DNA of 52,823 nt from Clostridiaceae bacterium (GCA_003554105.1 PWFQ01000041.1:1-52823), one strand, 5' to 3'; positions 17,934-28,252 are shown, counted from the stretch's first letter. Made by a program: numbers and translations. The notes: generated by a model not told the origin, from the letters alone.

Positions 17934-20561
17934 ATGAAAAAATGGGTATATTCGTTTAAAGAAGGAAATCGGGAAATGAAGAGTTTGCTGGGTGGAAAGG
18001 GTGCGAATCTTGCGGAAATGAAATCCATCGGGCTGCCTGTTCCCTCGGGATTTACGGTAACGACGGAAGCTTGCATACAGTACTACGAAGAAGGAAGCAT
18101 TCTTTGGGAAGATTTAAAAGCGCAGATATTTGACCATTTACAGGGGCTGGAGGAGCGTGCCGGTAAAAAGTTCGGAGATGACGAGAATCCCTTACTCGTA
18201 TCGGTCCGGTCGGGAGCTGCTGTTTCCATGCCGGGCATGATGGATACAATTCTCAACCTGGGACTGAATGACCAATCAGTGGCAGGACTCGCAAAAAACA
18301 CGGGAAATCAGTGGTTTGCCTATGATTCTTATCGTCGATTCATTCAAATGTATTCCGATGTCGTACTGAAGATTGATAAATATAAGTTTGACATTATCTT
18401 TGACAGAGTCAAAAAAGAAAACAATGTTGGAGAAGATACGGGCCTCTCCTCAGAAAATCTTAAACAGATTGTCAAGGAATATAAGGCACTCGTTTTAAAG
18501 GAGAATCGTGCAGCCTTTCCTGAAGATCCCAAAGAACAATTGCTAATCGCCATTGAGGCTGTTTTTGCATCATGGATGAATCCGCGGGCAAAAGTATACC
18601 GAAGAATTAATAATATTGACGATAAAATGGGAACTGCAGTAAATATTCAGGAAATGGTTTTTGGAAATATGGGAAACACCAGTGGAACCGGTGTTGCTTT
18701 TACAAGAAACCCCTCTACAGGAGAAAAAAAGCTTTATGGTGAATATTTGTTAAATGCCCAGGGAGAGGATGTTGTTGCAGGAACTCGAACTCCCAAGGAT
18801 ATCATCGGATTGAAAGACATTATGCCAAAGGCATTTGAGCAGTTTGTCAAAGCGTGTGATCAATTGGAAGAACATTATAAAGACATGCAGGACATCGAAT
18901 TTACCATTGAGAAAGAAAAGCTGTTTATTCTTCAAACCCGTACAGGAAAAAGAACTGCAGCATCAGCAGTGAAGATCGCCGTTGATTTGGTGGAGGAAGG
19001 AAAAATTAACGAAAGAGAAGCAATTCTAAAGGTCCAGCCTGAGCAAATAGAACAACTGCTTCATCCAACCTTTGATCCGGAGAAGCTGGAAATTGCTGAG
19101 AAAATTACTCAAGGTTTGCCTGCATCATCAGGAGCTGCTTCCGGTAAAATCTATTTCACGTCGGAAGGGGCAACGGAAGCAAAAGAACGGGGTGAAGATG
19201 TTATTCTGGTAAGAAATGAAACCTCCCCTGAGGATATCGAAGGAATGGTAGCCTGCAAGGGAATTCTTACTGCCCGGGGGGGTATGACATCCCATGCGGC
19301 AGTTGTAGCCAGGGGAATGGGCAAATGTTGTATCGCCGGTGCCAGTGAGCTGAGAGTCTTTGAGAAAGAGGGATACTTCATCGCTAACGGTGTGAGATAT
19401 GAAAGAGGAGAGTACATCTCCCTGGACGGTAATAAAGGAAATGTATATAAAGGCTCTATCGAAACGGAAAAACCGGAGCTGTCCGGGGACTTCTCCAACT
19501 TTATGTCCTGGGTTGATCAATTCAGGGAGCTGAAAGTAAGAACCAATGCAGACACACCAAAAGATACACGGCAGGCGATCGATTTCGGAGCAGAAGGGAT
19601 CGGTCTTTGCAGAACGGAGCATATGTTTTTTGAGGGAGAACGAATCTCTGTGGTTCGGAATATGATTTTATCGAGAAATGTTGAGGATCGAATTAAAGCA
19701 TTGGATCGCTTGCTTCCCATGCAAAAAGAAGACTTTAAAGAAATATTTGAAGCGATGGGATCACGGCCGGTCACCATTCGACTCCTTGATCCTCCTCTCC
19801 ATGAATTCCTGCCGGAAGAAGAAGAGGATATTGTAAAACTGGCAAAGGAGATGAACGTTTCAAAGGATTACCTTCATTCTGTCATTCAGGATCTTGGAGA
19901 AGTCAATCCTATGCTGGGTCATAGAGGTTGCCGGTTAGCAGTAACCTATCCGGAAATCTATAAGATGCAATCCAGAGCCATTATTGAAGCAGTGGTTGAG
20001 TTAAAAGAAGAGAAAGGAATGAACGTCATTCCTGAGATCATGGTACCGCTTGTAGGTGATCTAAAAGAGCTTCAATACATTAAAGAGTTGATTATTGCAA
20101 CAATCAATGAAGTGCTTATGGAAAAAGAAACTTCAGCAGAATATTTAATTGGAACCATGATCGAAGTGCCAAGAGCTGCAATTACTGCCGATGAAATCGC
20201 AGAAGAAGCGGAGTTTTTCTCCTTCGGTACAAATGACCTGACACAGATGACCTTTGGCTTTTCAAGAGATGATGCAGGAAGATTTATTAGAGAATATGAA
20301 GAGAAGAAGATTCTTCCGAAAGATCCCTTCCAAGCGATCGATCGCAAAGGTGTGGGTCAATTAATGGAAATTGCCGTCGAAAAGGGAAAAAGAACCCGAC
20401 CGGATCTTAAGCTTGGTATTTGTGGAGAACATGGCGGGGAATCCAGTTCCATTGAATTTTGTCACCTGATCGGTCTTGACTATGTTTCCTGCTCACCTTT
20501 TAGAGTTCCTGTAGCTCGACTTGCTGCAGCACAAGCAGCGATTCGATACCCGAGAGACTAG
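17934..20561 (+). CDS. ppdK: Pyruvate, phosphate dikinase
   Basis: 875 residues. It interconverts pyruvate, ATP and phosphate with PEP, AMP and pyrophosphate. An N-terminal ATP-grasp domain (GGKGANLAEM at about 19; SVRSGAAVSMPGMMDT at about 88), the phosphohistidine domain with GGMTSHAAVVARGMG (about 450, including the threonine that the regulator phosphorylates) and the C-terminal PEP/pyruvate barrel with catalytic cysteine in GICGEHGG (about 830) are all present. ATG at 17934 follows GGAGGTG; the ATG at 17919 overlaps that site and is rejected. In clostridia the enzyme can run glycolytically with pyrophosphate or gluconeogenically. Confidence 0.98.
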   Translation: MKKWVYSFKEGNREMKSLLGGKGANLAEMKSIGLPVPSGFTVTTEACIQYYEEGSILWEDLKAQIFDHLQGLEERAGKKFGDDENPLLVSVRSGAAVSMPGMMDTILNLGLNDQSVAGLAKNTGNQWFAYDSYRRFIQMYSDVVLKIDKYKFDIIFDRVKKENNVGEDTGLSSENLKQIVKEYKALVLKENRAAFPEDPKEQLLIAIEAVFASWMNPRAKVYRRINNIDDKMGTAVNIQEMVFGNMGNTSGTGVAFTRNPSTGEKKLYGEYLLNAQGEDVVAGTRTPKDIIGLKDIMPKAFEQFVKACDQLEEHYKDMQDIEFTIEKEKLFILQTRTGKRTAASAVKIAVDLVEEGKINEREAILKVQPEQIEQLLHPTFDPEKLEIAEKITQGLPASSGAASGKIYFTSEGATEAKERGEDVILVRNETSPEDIEGMVACKGILTARGGMTSHAAVVARGMGKCCIAGASELRVFEKEGYFIANGVRYERGEYISLDGNKGNVYKGSIETEKPELSGDFSNFMSWVDQFRELKVRTNADTPKDTRQAIDFGAEGIGLCRTEHMFFEGERISVVRNMILSRNVEDRIKALDRLLPMQKEDFKEIFEAMGSRPVTIRLLDPPLHEFLPEEEEDIVKLAKEMNVSKDYLHSVIQDLGEVNPMLGHRGCRLAVTYPEIYKMQSRAIIEAVVELKEEKGMNVIPEIMVPLVGDLKELQYIKELIIATINEVLMEKETSAEYLIGTMIEVPRAAITADEIAEEAEFFSFGTNDLTQMTFGFSRDDAGRFIREYEEKKILPKDPFQAIDRKGVGQLMEIAVEKGKRTRPDLKLGICGEHGGESSSIEFCHLIGLDYVSCSPFRVPVARLAAAQAAIRYPRD

Positions 20562-20600
20562 CCTGATACGAAGAAGAAATAAATGCATAGACGTCCCATA

Positions 20601-20634
20601 AAATAAATGGAGAGCATTTCTCCATTTATTTTTA
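20601..20634 (+). terminator. Terminator after ppdK
   Basis: A perfect 13-bp stem (20601-20613 with 20619-20631) with a 5-base loop and a T-rich 3' side. Confidence 0.8.
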
Positions 20635-20695
20635 TTTGTCCGGTCCCTGGGTATCTATAAGATAGCAGATGTTACAGCATTGAGGAGGTTATCCA

Positions 20696-21727
20696 ATGAA
20701 TCGAAATATTAGGGAAGAAAGTGAAGCCATTGAGAGGGAAACTTTGTCACCCTTCGGGACTTTGAGCGAAAATAGCAAAGGAAGGCTTCGAGTCGAGGAA
20801 CCCTGTGAACTGCGGACAATTTTTCAAAGAGATCGGGATCGGATCATCCATTCGAAATCTTTTCGAAAGCTGAAGGAAAAAACCCAGGTCTTCATTGTTA
20901 AGGATGATTTCTTCCGCACCCGCCTAACTCATGCTTTGGAAGTCAGTCAAATTTCAAGAACAGTTGCTAGAGCCTTGAGAGTGAACGAAGACCTGGTTGA
21001 AGCGATCAGTTTGGGCCATGACTTGGGTCACACATGTTTTGGGCACAGCGGTGAAGAAACCATTGCCAATATCACAGGACATTTTAAGCATAATGAACAG
21101 AGTTTAAGAGTAGTTGATCGTCTGGAAAAACAACGACAAGGTCTAAACCTCAGTTATGAGGTGCGGGACGGAATACTGAATCATACCGGCCCAAACTACT
21201 GCGAAACTCTTGAAGGTAATATTGTAAAAGTAGTGGATCGTATAACTTATCTCTGTCATGATATTCAGGACAGCTTGAGCGTCGGTGTCTTAAAAGAAGA
21301 GGATATCCCGCGGGAAATACTGGATTATCTGGGGTATAACCATAGCGAACGGGTAAATACATTCACAAAGGATTTAATCGAAAATACAAAAAAAATATTG
21401 TCCGATCCATATAAAGGTCCGGAGGAAAAAAGAAGGACCTATCAAAGTGAAGATGCGGCTAAAATCATGAACAGCCTGAGGTCGTTCATGTTTAAGAAAG
21501 TGTACAAAGGAGATTTTTGCAGTAAAGAACGGGAAAAAGCAAATTATATTATTCGGTATATTTTTGAGTACTTTGTGAAACATCCGGAAGAGCTTCCTCC
21601 CAAATACAGAAGCATAGAAGATGACGAAGGGAAGGTCAGGGGTATTGCGGACTTTATTGCAGGGTGCACGGATGGTTATGTGATTGCATTATTTAAAGAA
21701 AAATTCATTCCGACTCCGAGAGTGTAA
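20696..21727 (+). CDS. dgt: dGTPase-like dNTP triphosphohydrolase (HD domain)
   Basis: 343 residues. It removes triphosphate from dNTPs. HD-domain residues are seen in RLTHALEVSQISR (first His), LGHDLGHTCFGHSGE (the HD pair and following His) and a later DRITYLCHDIQD (Asp). The N-terminal RDRDRIIHSKSFRKLKEKTQVF matches the family (type 2, about 340 residues). ATG at 20696 follows GAGGAGG. It sits between ppdK and dnaG, as seen in other clostridia, and is probably transcribed with its own or the dnaG promoter region. Substrate preference is not predictable. Confidence 0.92.
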   Translation: MNRNIREESEAIERETLSPFGTLSENSKGRLRVEEPCELRTIFQRDRDRIIHSKSFRKLKEKTQVFIVKDDFFRTRLTHALEVSQISRTVARALRVNEDLVEAISLGHDLGHTCFGHSGEETIANITGHFKHNEQSLRVVDRLEKQRQGLNLSYEVRDGILNHTGPNYCETLEGNIVKVVDRITYLCHDIQDSLSVGVLKEEDIPREILDYLGYNHSERVNTFTKDLIENTKKILSDPYKGPEEKRRTYQSEDAAKIMNSLRSFMFKKVYKGDFCSKEREKANYIIRYIFEYFVKHPEELPPKYRSIEDDEGKVRGIADFIAGCTDGYVIALFKEKFIPTPRV

Positions 21728-21822
21728 TTTTCAGAAAATACTTTTTTCCGAGAATAAGAAGGATTTGAAATGAACTTTGTCGAATAAATGAAGACGACCA
21801 TTCTTTTTCTTTTGAATAGGAA

Positions 21823-21851
21823 TTGCATTTTTAATGAAATACAGATATAAT
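21823..21851 (+). promoter_or_regulatory. Promoter of dnaG-rpoD
   Basis: TTGCAT (21823-21828), 17-base spacer, perfect TATAAT (21846-21851), about 50 bases before dnaG. Confidence 0.65.
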
Positions 21852-21909
21852 TATATATTTGTGATAGCATTTTTGAACAGCGAAACGGATCAAAGAATCA
21901 GGTGATGAA

Positions 21910-23742
21910 ATGGGAATAATAAAAGAAGATAAAGTAGAGGAAGTCAAAGAGGCCCATGACATTGTGGATCTGATCTCAGGATATTTGGAAGTGAAGTCAT
22001 CCGGGAATTCCTATAAAGCACTGTGTCCTTTCCATAGTGAAAAAACCCCGTCATTTATGATTAATCGGGAAAAACAAATGTACAAATGTTTTGGATGCGG
22101 TGAAGCAGGAGATGTTCTGCAGTTTGTTATGAAAATGGAAAATCTGGAATTTGTCGATGCTCTTCGAAATCTCGCAGAGAAAGCCAACATTGAAATCGAA
22201 GAGACGGAAGGACCCGATCGTCTGGAAAAGGAAAAACGCCAACGACTTTATGAAATGAATCGAAAGGCAGCTATTTATTTCTACCGGAATCTCACGAAGT
22301 CAAAAAATCCGGGACTATCCTACCTGGTAAACCGTGGATTGGGAAAAGAGGAAATCAAAGCCTTTGGACTGGGTTTTTCTCTTGATCGCTGGGACGGTTT
22401 ACTGGAGCATTTAAAAAAGGAAGGGTATTCTCCATCTCATATGATGGAAGCGGGCTTAGTATTGAAAGGCAAAAAAGAGGATCATTACTACGATCGTTTT
22501 CGAAATCGGGTAATGTATCCCATCTTTAATGTTCGGGGGAAAGTAATTGGTTTCGGCGGGAGGGTTCTCGATCAGAGTCTTCCAAAGTACTTGAATTCTC
22601 CGGAATCAATGGTTTTTAATAAACGAAAAACATTATACAACTTACATTTAGCAAAAAATCACATTGAAAAAAAACGGTTAATTCTAGTTGAAGGGTATAT
22701 GGATGCTATTGCGCTTTATGGCAATGGAGTCAAAAATGTGGTGGCGACCCTTGGAACTTCTCTGACAACAGATCACGCAAGTCTTTTGAAAAAATATGCA
22801 AGGGAAGTTGTACTTGCCTTTGACGGAGATGAAGCAGGAATTAATGCAACACTGCGAAGCATCCATGTTCTTGAGTCCCAGGGATTGAAAGTGCGTGTCC
22901 TCGATCTTGAAAAAGGTCAGGACCCCGATGATCTTATCGGAGAATTGGGTGAAGAGGGATTTTTGAAAAGGATTGATTCATCATCTCATCATATTGTGTT
23001 TCAAATTCAACGGAAACGAAGGGAATTTAATCTCCGGGATACAGAGGATAAGGTTGACTTTACCAGAGAGGTCATCCAGATTCTGACGCAGATCAAAAGC
23101 CCTGTGGAACAGGAAGCGTATATTGACGATCTTTCAAAGGAACTGGATTTATCGAAAGATGGTTTGATGAGGGAACTTAAAAACCAGCGCTCCAATCCCC
23201 AGCAGGAACGGCGTAGTAATGTTGAACGGGATGACAGAAAAAACAATTGGCATCCCCCTTTGGCAAATTACATCTATACAATGCCCTCTATTGAAAAAGA
23301 TGGGCATATCAAATTAGAAAAATTAATGATTAAGTTTATGCTGGATAACCCGGATCGCATTGAGAGAATTAAAAGCCGGGTGGAAATCGAAGATTTTTCC
23401 ATCGAAGCACATCGAAAAATTGTTGAATACTTGTTTTTGGATCATCAAGGGGAAAATCATACCCTTCATCTTCAGGAATACAAAGATTCCATGGATGAAA
23501 TCGCTGCCCTGGAAAATCCGGAAGGAGAGATCAACAAAATTCTCGAAGAATATTTATGGAATTTAAAAAAATACCGACTTGTTCACCAAAAGACCCATTT
23601 AGAGAGTGAACAGGAAGACTTAATGAAAAACACAGAACTTCCAAGGGAAGAGGTCGATCGAATTTTGCTGAAAATAGGGATGGAAATCATGGAAATCAAC
23701 AAAAAGCTTCAAGGCTTTCAATCAAGGGAAGGGAGGGTGTAA
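21910..23742 (+). CDS. dnaG: DNA primase
   Basis: 610 residues. It makes RNA primers at the replication fork. The N-terminal zinc ribbon has [11 protein letters not shown] and CFGCGEAGD (about 38-65); the core contains LGFSLDRW; the Toprim domain has [11 protein letters not shown] (about 260) and FDGDEAGI (about 304); the C-terminal helical region binds DnaB helicase. Length and domains are normal. ATG at 21910 follows an AGGTGAT site. It is separated from rpoD by one base, the conserved macromolecular-synthesis operon. Confidence 0.98.
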   Translation: MGIIKEDKVEEVKEAHDIVDLISGYLEVKSSGNSYKALCPFHSEKTPSFMINREKQMYKCFGCGEAGDVLQFVMKMENLEFVDALRNLAEKANIEIEETEGPDRLEKEKRQRLYEMNRKAAIYFYRNLTKSKNPGLSYLVNRGLGKEEIKAFGLGFSLDRWDGLLEHLKKEGYSPSHMMEAGLVLKGKKEDHYYDRFRNRVMYPIFNVRGKVIGFGGRVLDQSLPKYLNSPESMVFNKRKTLYNLHLAKNHIEKKRLILVEGYMDAIALYGNGVKNVVATLGTSLTTDHASLLKKYAREVVLAFDGDEAGINATLRSIHVLESQGLKVRVLDLEKGQDPDDLIGELGEEGFLKRIDSSSHHIVFQIQRKRREFNLRDTEDKVDFTREVIQILTQIKSPVEQEAYIDDLSKELDLSKDGLMRELKNQRSNPQQERRSNVERDDRKNNWHPPLANYIYTMPSIEKDGHIKLEKLMIKFMLDNPDRIERIKSRVEIEDFSIEAHRKIVEYLFLDHQGENHTLHLQEYKDSMDEIAALENPEGEINKILEEYLWNLKKYRLVHQKTHLESEQEDLMKNTELPREEVDRILLKIGMEIMEINKKLQGFQSREGRV

Positions 23743-23743
23743 A

Positions 23744-24856
23744 ATGAGCATCGAGGACAAAGAAAAAAATCTCCAACAGGAAAAAATCCAAACATTGCTT
23801 GATAAAGGGAAAAAGACGGGAATCGTCACATATAAAGAAGTTATGGATACTCTTGAAAGCCTGGAAATGGATAAAGATGATATTGACGGTGTCTATGACC
23901 AACTGGAAAACATGGGTGTGGAAATCGCAGGAGAAAAAGAGGCTGAAGATCTGAAGAAAGTTGAAATTGATGCCGAAGAAGTGGTGAAAGAGAGTATGGA
24001 ACCGGATTCTGCTCTGTTAAAAGGCGTCAACATTGATGATCCCGTGAGAATGTACCTTAAGGAAATTGGGAAAGTCGCCTTATTAACCGGTGATGAAGAA
24101 ATCTCTCTGGCAAAACGCATGGAAAAAGGAGATCAGCCGGCAAAACAAAAACTGGTCGAGGCAAATCTTCGCCTGGTTGTCAGTATTGCCAAACGTTATG
24201 TTGGCAGAGGAATGCTTTTCCTGGATCTGATTCAAGAGGGAAATCTTGGATTAATTAAAGCTGTGGAAAAATTTGATTATACAAAAGGATATAAGTTCAG
24301 CACCTATGCAACATGGTGGATTCGCCAGGCGATCACCCGTGCAATAGCAGATCAGGCTCGAACAATCAGAATACCGGTTCATATGGTGGAAACCATTAAC
24401 AAACTGATTCGGGTCTCCCGTCAACTTTTACAGGACCTGGGAAGAGAGCCACTCCCTGAAGAGATTGCAAAGGAAATGGATATTACAGTGGAAAAAGTTC
24501 GGGAAATCCTCAAAATTGCCCAAGAGCCTGTGTCTTTGGAAACACCTATCGGTGAAGAGGAAGACAGCCACTTGGGAGATTTTATCCCTGATGAAGACAT
24601 TCCCGCCCCTGCAGATGCTGCAGCTTTTGCTTTACTGAAAGAACAATTAATCGAAGTTTTAGATACTTTGACACTCAGGGAGCAAAAAGTATTGCGACTG
24701 CGGTTTGGTCTTGACGATGGTCGGGCCCGAACTCTTGAAGAAGTGGGAAAGGAATTTCAGGTTACCCGGGAAAGAATTCGACAGATAGAGGCAAAGGCAT
24801 TGCGAAAACTCAGACACCCCAGTCGAAGCAAAAAACTGAAAGATTATCTGGAATAA
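23744..24856 (+). CDS. rpoD: Primary sigma factor (SigA/RpoD)
   Basis: 370 residues. Region 1.1 (about 1-70), region 1.2 ([12 protein letters not shown], about 100), region 2 ([49 protein letters not shown] at about 145-215), region 3 and region 4 with the -35-binding helix ([20 protein letters not shown], about 330-350) are all present. It directs RNA polymerase to housekeeping promoters of the TTGACA/TATAAT type found throughout this window. ATG at 23744 follows GGGAGGGTG and the dnaG stop by one base. A terminator follows. Confidence 0.98.
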   Translation: MSIEDKEKNLQQEKIQTLLDKGKKTGIVTYKEVMDTLESLEMDKDDIDGVYDQLENMGVEIAGEKEAEDLKKVEIDAEEVVKESMEPDSALLKGVNIDDPVRMYLKEIGKVALLTGDEEISLAKRMEKGDQPAKQKLVEANLRLVVSIAKRYVGRGMLFLDLIQEGNLGLIKAVEKFDYTKGYKFSTYATWWIRQAITRAIADQARTIRIPVHMVETINKLIRVSRQLLQDLGREPLPEEIAKEMDITVEKVREILKIAQEPVSLETPIGEEEDSHLGDFIPDEDIPAPADAAAFALLKEQLIEVLDTLTLREQKVLRLRFGLDDGRARTLEEVGKEFQVTRERIRQIEAKALRKLRHPSRSKKLKDYLE

Positions 24857-24861
24857 ACGGG

Positions 24862-24896
24862 AACCAATAGCTTCTTTATAAAAGGACTATTGGTTT
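24862..24896 (+). terminator. Terminator after rpoD
   Basis: AACCAATAG (24862-24870) pairs with CTATTGGTT (24887-24895), then a T-run. Confidence 0.75.
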
Positions 24897-24923
24897 TTTC
24901 ATACCCGAGGAGGCAAAATCTTT

Positions 24924-25646
24924 ATGGAACTGTCACCAAGATTAATGGCGATTGCAAAGGAAGTAAAAGAAGGGGAAATTGTAGCAGACATCGGAACAGA
25001 TCATGGCTATCTTCCGATTTATCTTTTGAAGCATGGTTTCTCTCCTAAAGTTTATGCAAGTGATATAAATAAAGGACCCCTGCAGTCCTGTGTTGAAAAC
25101 GCAAGAGTTTACGGCGTTGCAGATCGTGTGGTCATAAAACAGGGTCCAGGTACGGCCCCGATCAAGGGGATCGACATTGACCTGGTCATTATTGCCGGGA
25201 TGGGAGGACAATTAATTATAGAAATTCTTGAGGAAAGCAAGGTTCTTTTGGACAGAGGAATTCCATTTCTTGTCCAACCCATGCAACAGCAAAGAGAATT
25301 GCGGAAGTATCTATACAATAACAACTATTGGATTGAAAAAGATGCACTGGTGATGGAGGGGGAAAAAGTGTATGAGTTTTTAAGAATTCGACACACAGGG
25401 GTTTCCAACTTAAAAACACCTCATGAAATGAAATCTGATTTACCTCTTGAAAAGCAATTTGAGCTTGGTTTTTTTCTGAAAGATCAGCCGAAACACCTGC
25501 GAGACAAGTTTTTAAAGATCAAACTCATCCAGAAGGAGAAAATTCTTAATGAAACCGAAGGAAAATCAGGACCGAAGGTAAGGGCAGCCCGGGAAAAGGC
25601 TTTAGAGAAAAAGAAAATTCTTGAGGAGGCGTTAAAATGGCTCTAA
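24924..25646 (+). CDS. trmK: tRNA (adenine(22)-N(1))-methyltransferase
   Basis: 240 residues of the TrmK/YqfN family, a SAM-dependent methyltransferase of tRNA A22. The N-terminal LSPRLMAIAKEV, the SAM-binding DIGTDHGYLPIYLL (about 23-36), and the IAGMGGQLIIEIL segment (about 90) are characteristic. A C-terminal coiled helix follows. It lies directly after rpoD and overlaps nif3 by 10 bases, as in Bacillus (sigA...yqfN-yqfO). ATG at 24924 follows GAGGAGG. Confidence 0.94.
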   Translation: MELSPRLMAIAKEVKEGEIVADIGTDHGYLPIYLLKHGFSPKVYASDINKGPLQSCVENARVYGVADRVVIKQGPGTAPIKGIDIDLVIIAGMGGQLIIEILEESKVLLDRGIPFLVQPMQQQRELRKYLYNNNYWIEKDALVMEGEKVYEFLRIRHTGVSNLKTPHEMKSDLPLEKQFELGFFLKDQPKHLRDKFLKIKLIQKEKILNETEGKSGPKVRAAREKALEKKKILEEALKWL

Positions 25647-26773
25647 GAGTAAAGGAAATTGTTAAAATGATCGAATCAATGGCACCAAAGGAATATGCCA
25701 TGGAATGGGATAACGTTGGCATACAAATCGGCTCAGAGAATAAGGAAGTAAAACATATACTCATAGCCTTGGAGATCAATGAGGATGTATTAAAAATGGG
25801 AGAGGAAAATGGAATCGACTTAATTATTACCCATCATCCTCTACTGTTCAAGGGATTAAAATCCATTAATTTTGATACTTATCAGGGATCTTTGCTTCAT
25901 CGCGCAATTCGAGACGATCTTCATATCTATTCTTGTCACACGAATATCGACGTGGCGCCTGAAGGTCTTAATCAGCATATGGCGGAAAAAATCGGTTTGA
26001 AGAATATTGAAGTGATGGCGGTAGAAGATCGGAAGCCCTATGTGAAATTTGCAGTCTATGTTCCACAGGATGATGTGGAGAAAGTAGCTGATGCAATTTC
26101 GAAAGGTGGAGGGGGGGTTATTGGGAATTATAGCCACTGTACATTCCGCACTGCTGGGAAGGGAACTTTTTTACCCGGAGAAGGTGCAAATCCGTCGATC
26201 GGAGAAAAAGGCTCTATGGAATATGTTGATGAAGTGAAACTGGAAACCATTGTTCCGAAGAAGGATCTTCATAGAGTGATTCAACAGGTAAAAGATGCTC
26301 ATCCCTATGAAGAGGTTGCTTTTGATGTTTTGTCTCTGGAAAATATTGATCAGCGTGCAGGTCTTGGAAGAAGAGGAGTCTTAGAGGAACCACTTCTTCT
26401 TTCTGACTGGATCAAACGTCTCAAAGATCGATTAAGAATTGACTCCATTAAGGTATCTGGAAACCTTGATCACCGAATTCAATCCGTTGGAATCCTCAAC
26501 GGTTCCGGAGCAGATTATATCCCGCTGGCAATTCAACAAGGATTGGATTGCTTTATTACCGGGGATGTCAAGTACCATGATGCACAAAATGCCATGGATG
26601 CGGATCTTGATATTTTGGACATCGGACACTATGAAAGTGAAATATTTTTTGTCGATTTTCTTGCTGATTTTTTAGAAGAAAATCTTAAAGAGCATAATCA
26701 GGGATTGGAGGAGAACGAGCAAATTCGAATTCACCGAGATCGAACTCTTCCCAATCCTTTTAAAACCCTTTAG
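25637..26773 (+). CDS. NIF3/GTP-cyclohydrolase-I-type-2-like metal protein (YqfO)
   Basis: 378 residues. Metal ligands of the NIF3 core are in ITHHPLLFKG (about 57), SCHTNIDVA (about 97-105) and DIGHYESE (about 332). An inserted domain of roughly 100 residues (about 135-235, with the KFAVYVPQDDVEKV start and HPYEEVAFDV end) is the PII/CutA-like insert of the YqfO subgroup. Function is unproven despite the GTP cyclohydrolase label. It is translationally coupled to trmK and is the last gene before rnpB. Confidence 0.92.
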   Translation: MALRVKEIVKMIESMAPKEYAMEWDNVGIQIGSENKEVKHILIALEINEDVLKMGEENGIDLIITHHPLLFKGLKSINFDTYQGSLLHRAIRDDLHIYSCHTNIDVAPEGLNQHMAEKIGLKNIEVMAVEDRKPYVKFAVYVPQDDVEKVADAISKGGGGVIGNYSHCTFRTAGKGTFLPGEGANPSIGEKGSMEYVDEVKLETIVPKKDLHRVIQQVKDAHPYEEVAFDVLSLENIDQRAGLGRRGVLEEPLLLSDWIKRLKDRLRIDSIKVSGNLDHRIQSVGILNGSGADYIPLAIQQGLDCFITGDVKYHDAQNAMDADLDILDIGHYESEIFFVDFLADFLEENLKEHNQGLEENEQIRIHRDRTLPNPFKTL

Positions 26774-26808
26774 ACCTCTTGCTCCTATTAAAGGAAAGGG
26801 CTACAAGC

Positions 26809-26837
26809 TTGACAAATTCAATGGTACATGGTACTCT
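26809..26837 (+). promoter_or_regulatory. Promoter of rnpB
   Basis: TTGACA (26809-26814), 17-base spacer, TACTCT (26832-26837), with the expected start a few bases before the RNA. Confidence 0.7.
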
Positions 26838-26850
26838 GAAAACGCAATAA

Positions 26851-27185
26851 ATGAGTAAATCAAATGATCGCGTGTGTATTACACACGAGGAAAGTCCGAG
26901 CTCTACAGGGCAGGGTGCTGGGTAATCCCCAGTGGAGGCGACTCTAAGGAAAGTGCAACAGAAATATACCGCCTTTTCGAAGGTAAGGTTGGAATGGTGA
27001 GGTAAGAGCTCACCAGAGGTTAGGTGACTAACCTGCTATGTAAACCCCACCTGGAGCAAGACCAAGTAGGGACGATAAATACGATTGCCCGTCGTGTCCC
27101 GTGGTAGGTCGCTTGAACCTTCTGGTAACAGAAGGTCTAGATAGATGATCATTTGATACAGAACTCGGCTTATAGATTTACTCAT
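26851..27185 (+). ncRNA. rnpB: RNase P RNA
   Basis: This 335-base RNA is the catalytic subunit of RNase P, which cuts the 5' leader from tRNA precursors. The 5' end ATGAGTAAATC pairs with GATTTACTCAT at the 3' end (helix P1). Conserved core pieces are visible: GAGGAAAGTCCGAGCTC near 26890, CAGGGTGCTGGGTAA (P3/P8 region), CCGCCTTTTCGAAGG, GGTAAGGTTGGAAT and the 3' ACAGAACTCGGCTTA (near 27157-27172), part of helix P4. A promoter and an intrinsic terminator flank it. Confidence 0.96.
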
Positions 27186-27196
27186 TTTTTGACAGC

Positions 27197-27224
27197 AAAC
27201 ACGCTCATTAGAGCGTGTTTTTTT
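27197..27224 (+). terminator. Terminator of rnpB
   Basis: AAACACGCTC, ATTA loop, GAGCGTGTTT, T-run: a perfect 10-bp stem. Confidence 0.9.
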
Positions 27225-27366
27225 AATGCAGCCAAAGTGATGAAACGTAACCAATGCTCATACCGTCATTTGTAGTAAGAAGGATCCTGAATACTTACGA
27301 AATCGTAATTTGTGTACATAAACTAGCTGACGTGTAGATGAGATGAAGAAAAGGAGGAAGGATTGT

Positions 27367-28146
27367 ATGAAAAAGCATCTTGGAATTTTGGTTTTACTGA
27401 TGGTGTTCATCGTAGTGGTTGGATGCTCAGTGGAGAATGAAGAGGAGGGTATGGCTGAAAAGGATACATCCCTGGAAGAGGAAATTGATAACGAGAATGA
27501 GCATAAAGACGGTGAAAACAAACAAGAAGCTGAAAGTACCGAAAGAAGAGTGCCGTCTAAGGATGACCATGTAGAAGAAGAGGAAATTGAGCTTGAACCA
27601 TGGGAAGCTCCTGATCTTACTGGCAAAAAAATATTAGTGTTGATAGCAGAAGGATTTCATGACACTGAGACGACTGTTCCGATTGATTTTTTAGAAAGAC
27701 TGGGAGCAGTAACCACATTAGCGGGACCGGAAATTGAAGAAGTAGGTGCTTATAATTCAAGAGTGACTCTGCAAGTGGAAATACCTTTTTATGAAGTTGA
27801 CATCGAGGAATATGATGCTCTGTTGATCCCGGGTGGAAGAAGTCCTATGCTTCTATCAAACATCGAAGAGGTAGTAGAATTCACTAAAAATTTCCTGGAC
27901 ACCCGCAAACCCATCGCCTCCATTTGTCAAGGACCAAGACTTCTAATTGCAACAAAAGATATTGACGGGAAAACTCTTACTGCTGCAACTTTCATGGAAG
28001 ATGATTTAGTCAATGCCGGGGCTGTTTTTCACAACGAGCCGGTTGTGATCGACGATTTTTTGATCACTTCAAGAGATCCCGGTGATCTGCCATTGTTTAA
28101 TCGTGCGATTGCTGATATGCTTAGTGGGAACCCGAATAGCGACTAA
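27367..28146 (+). CDS. Exported DJ-1/PfpI-domain lipoprotein
   Basis: 259 residues. The N-terminus (MKKHLGILVLLM, lipobox VVGC at about 16-19) is a lipoprotein signal. Residues 20-80 are a strongly acidic, disordered-looking linker, and residues 85-255 are a DJ-1/PfpI domain, with LIAEGFHDTET near the start and the nucleophile elbow SICQGPRLL (Cys near 180). DJ-1/PfpI proteins include glyoxalase-like, protease-like and redox chaperone members, nearly all cytoplasmic; a lipid-anchored version outside the membrane is uncommon. ATG at 27367 follows AAGGAGG; the ATG at 27343 precedes that site. Activity cannot be predicted. Confidence 0.83.
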   Translation: MKKHLGILVLLMVFIVVVGCSVENEEEGMAEKDTSLEEEIDNENEHKDGENKQEAESTERRVPSKDDHVEEEEIELEPWEAPDLTGKKILVLIAEGFHDTETTVPIDFLERLGAVTTLAGPEIEEVGAYNSRVTLQVEIPFYEVDIEEYDALLIPGGRSPMLLSNIEEVVEFTKNFLDTRKPIASICQGPRLLIATKDIDGKTLTAATFMEDDLVNAGAVFHNEPVVIDDFLITSRDPGDLPLFNRAIADMLSGNPNSD

Positions 28147-28198
28147 ATGTTAACACCTTCAACGAAAGAAGATGAAAACAGAATAGACGGATGAGAGT

Positions 28199-28246
28199 AA
28201 ACTTCTCTGTAATTTTGGGATGATCCCGGATGCAGAGAAGTTTTTA
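28199..28246 (+). terminator. Terminator after the DJ-1/PfpI gene
   Basis: AAACTTCTCTG pairs with CAGAGAAGTTT around an inner GGGA/TCCC hairpin, then a T-run. Confidence 0.75.
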
Positions 28247-28252
28247 ACGTGA

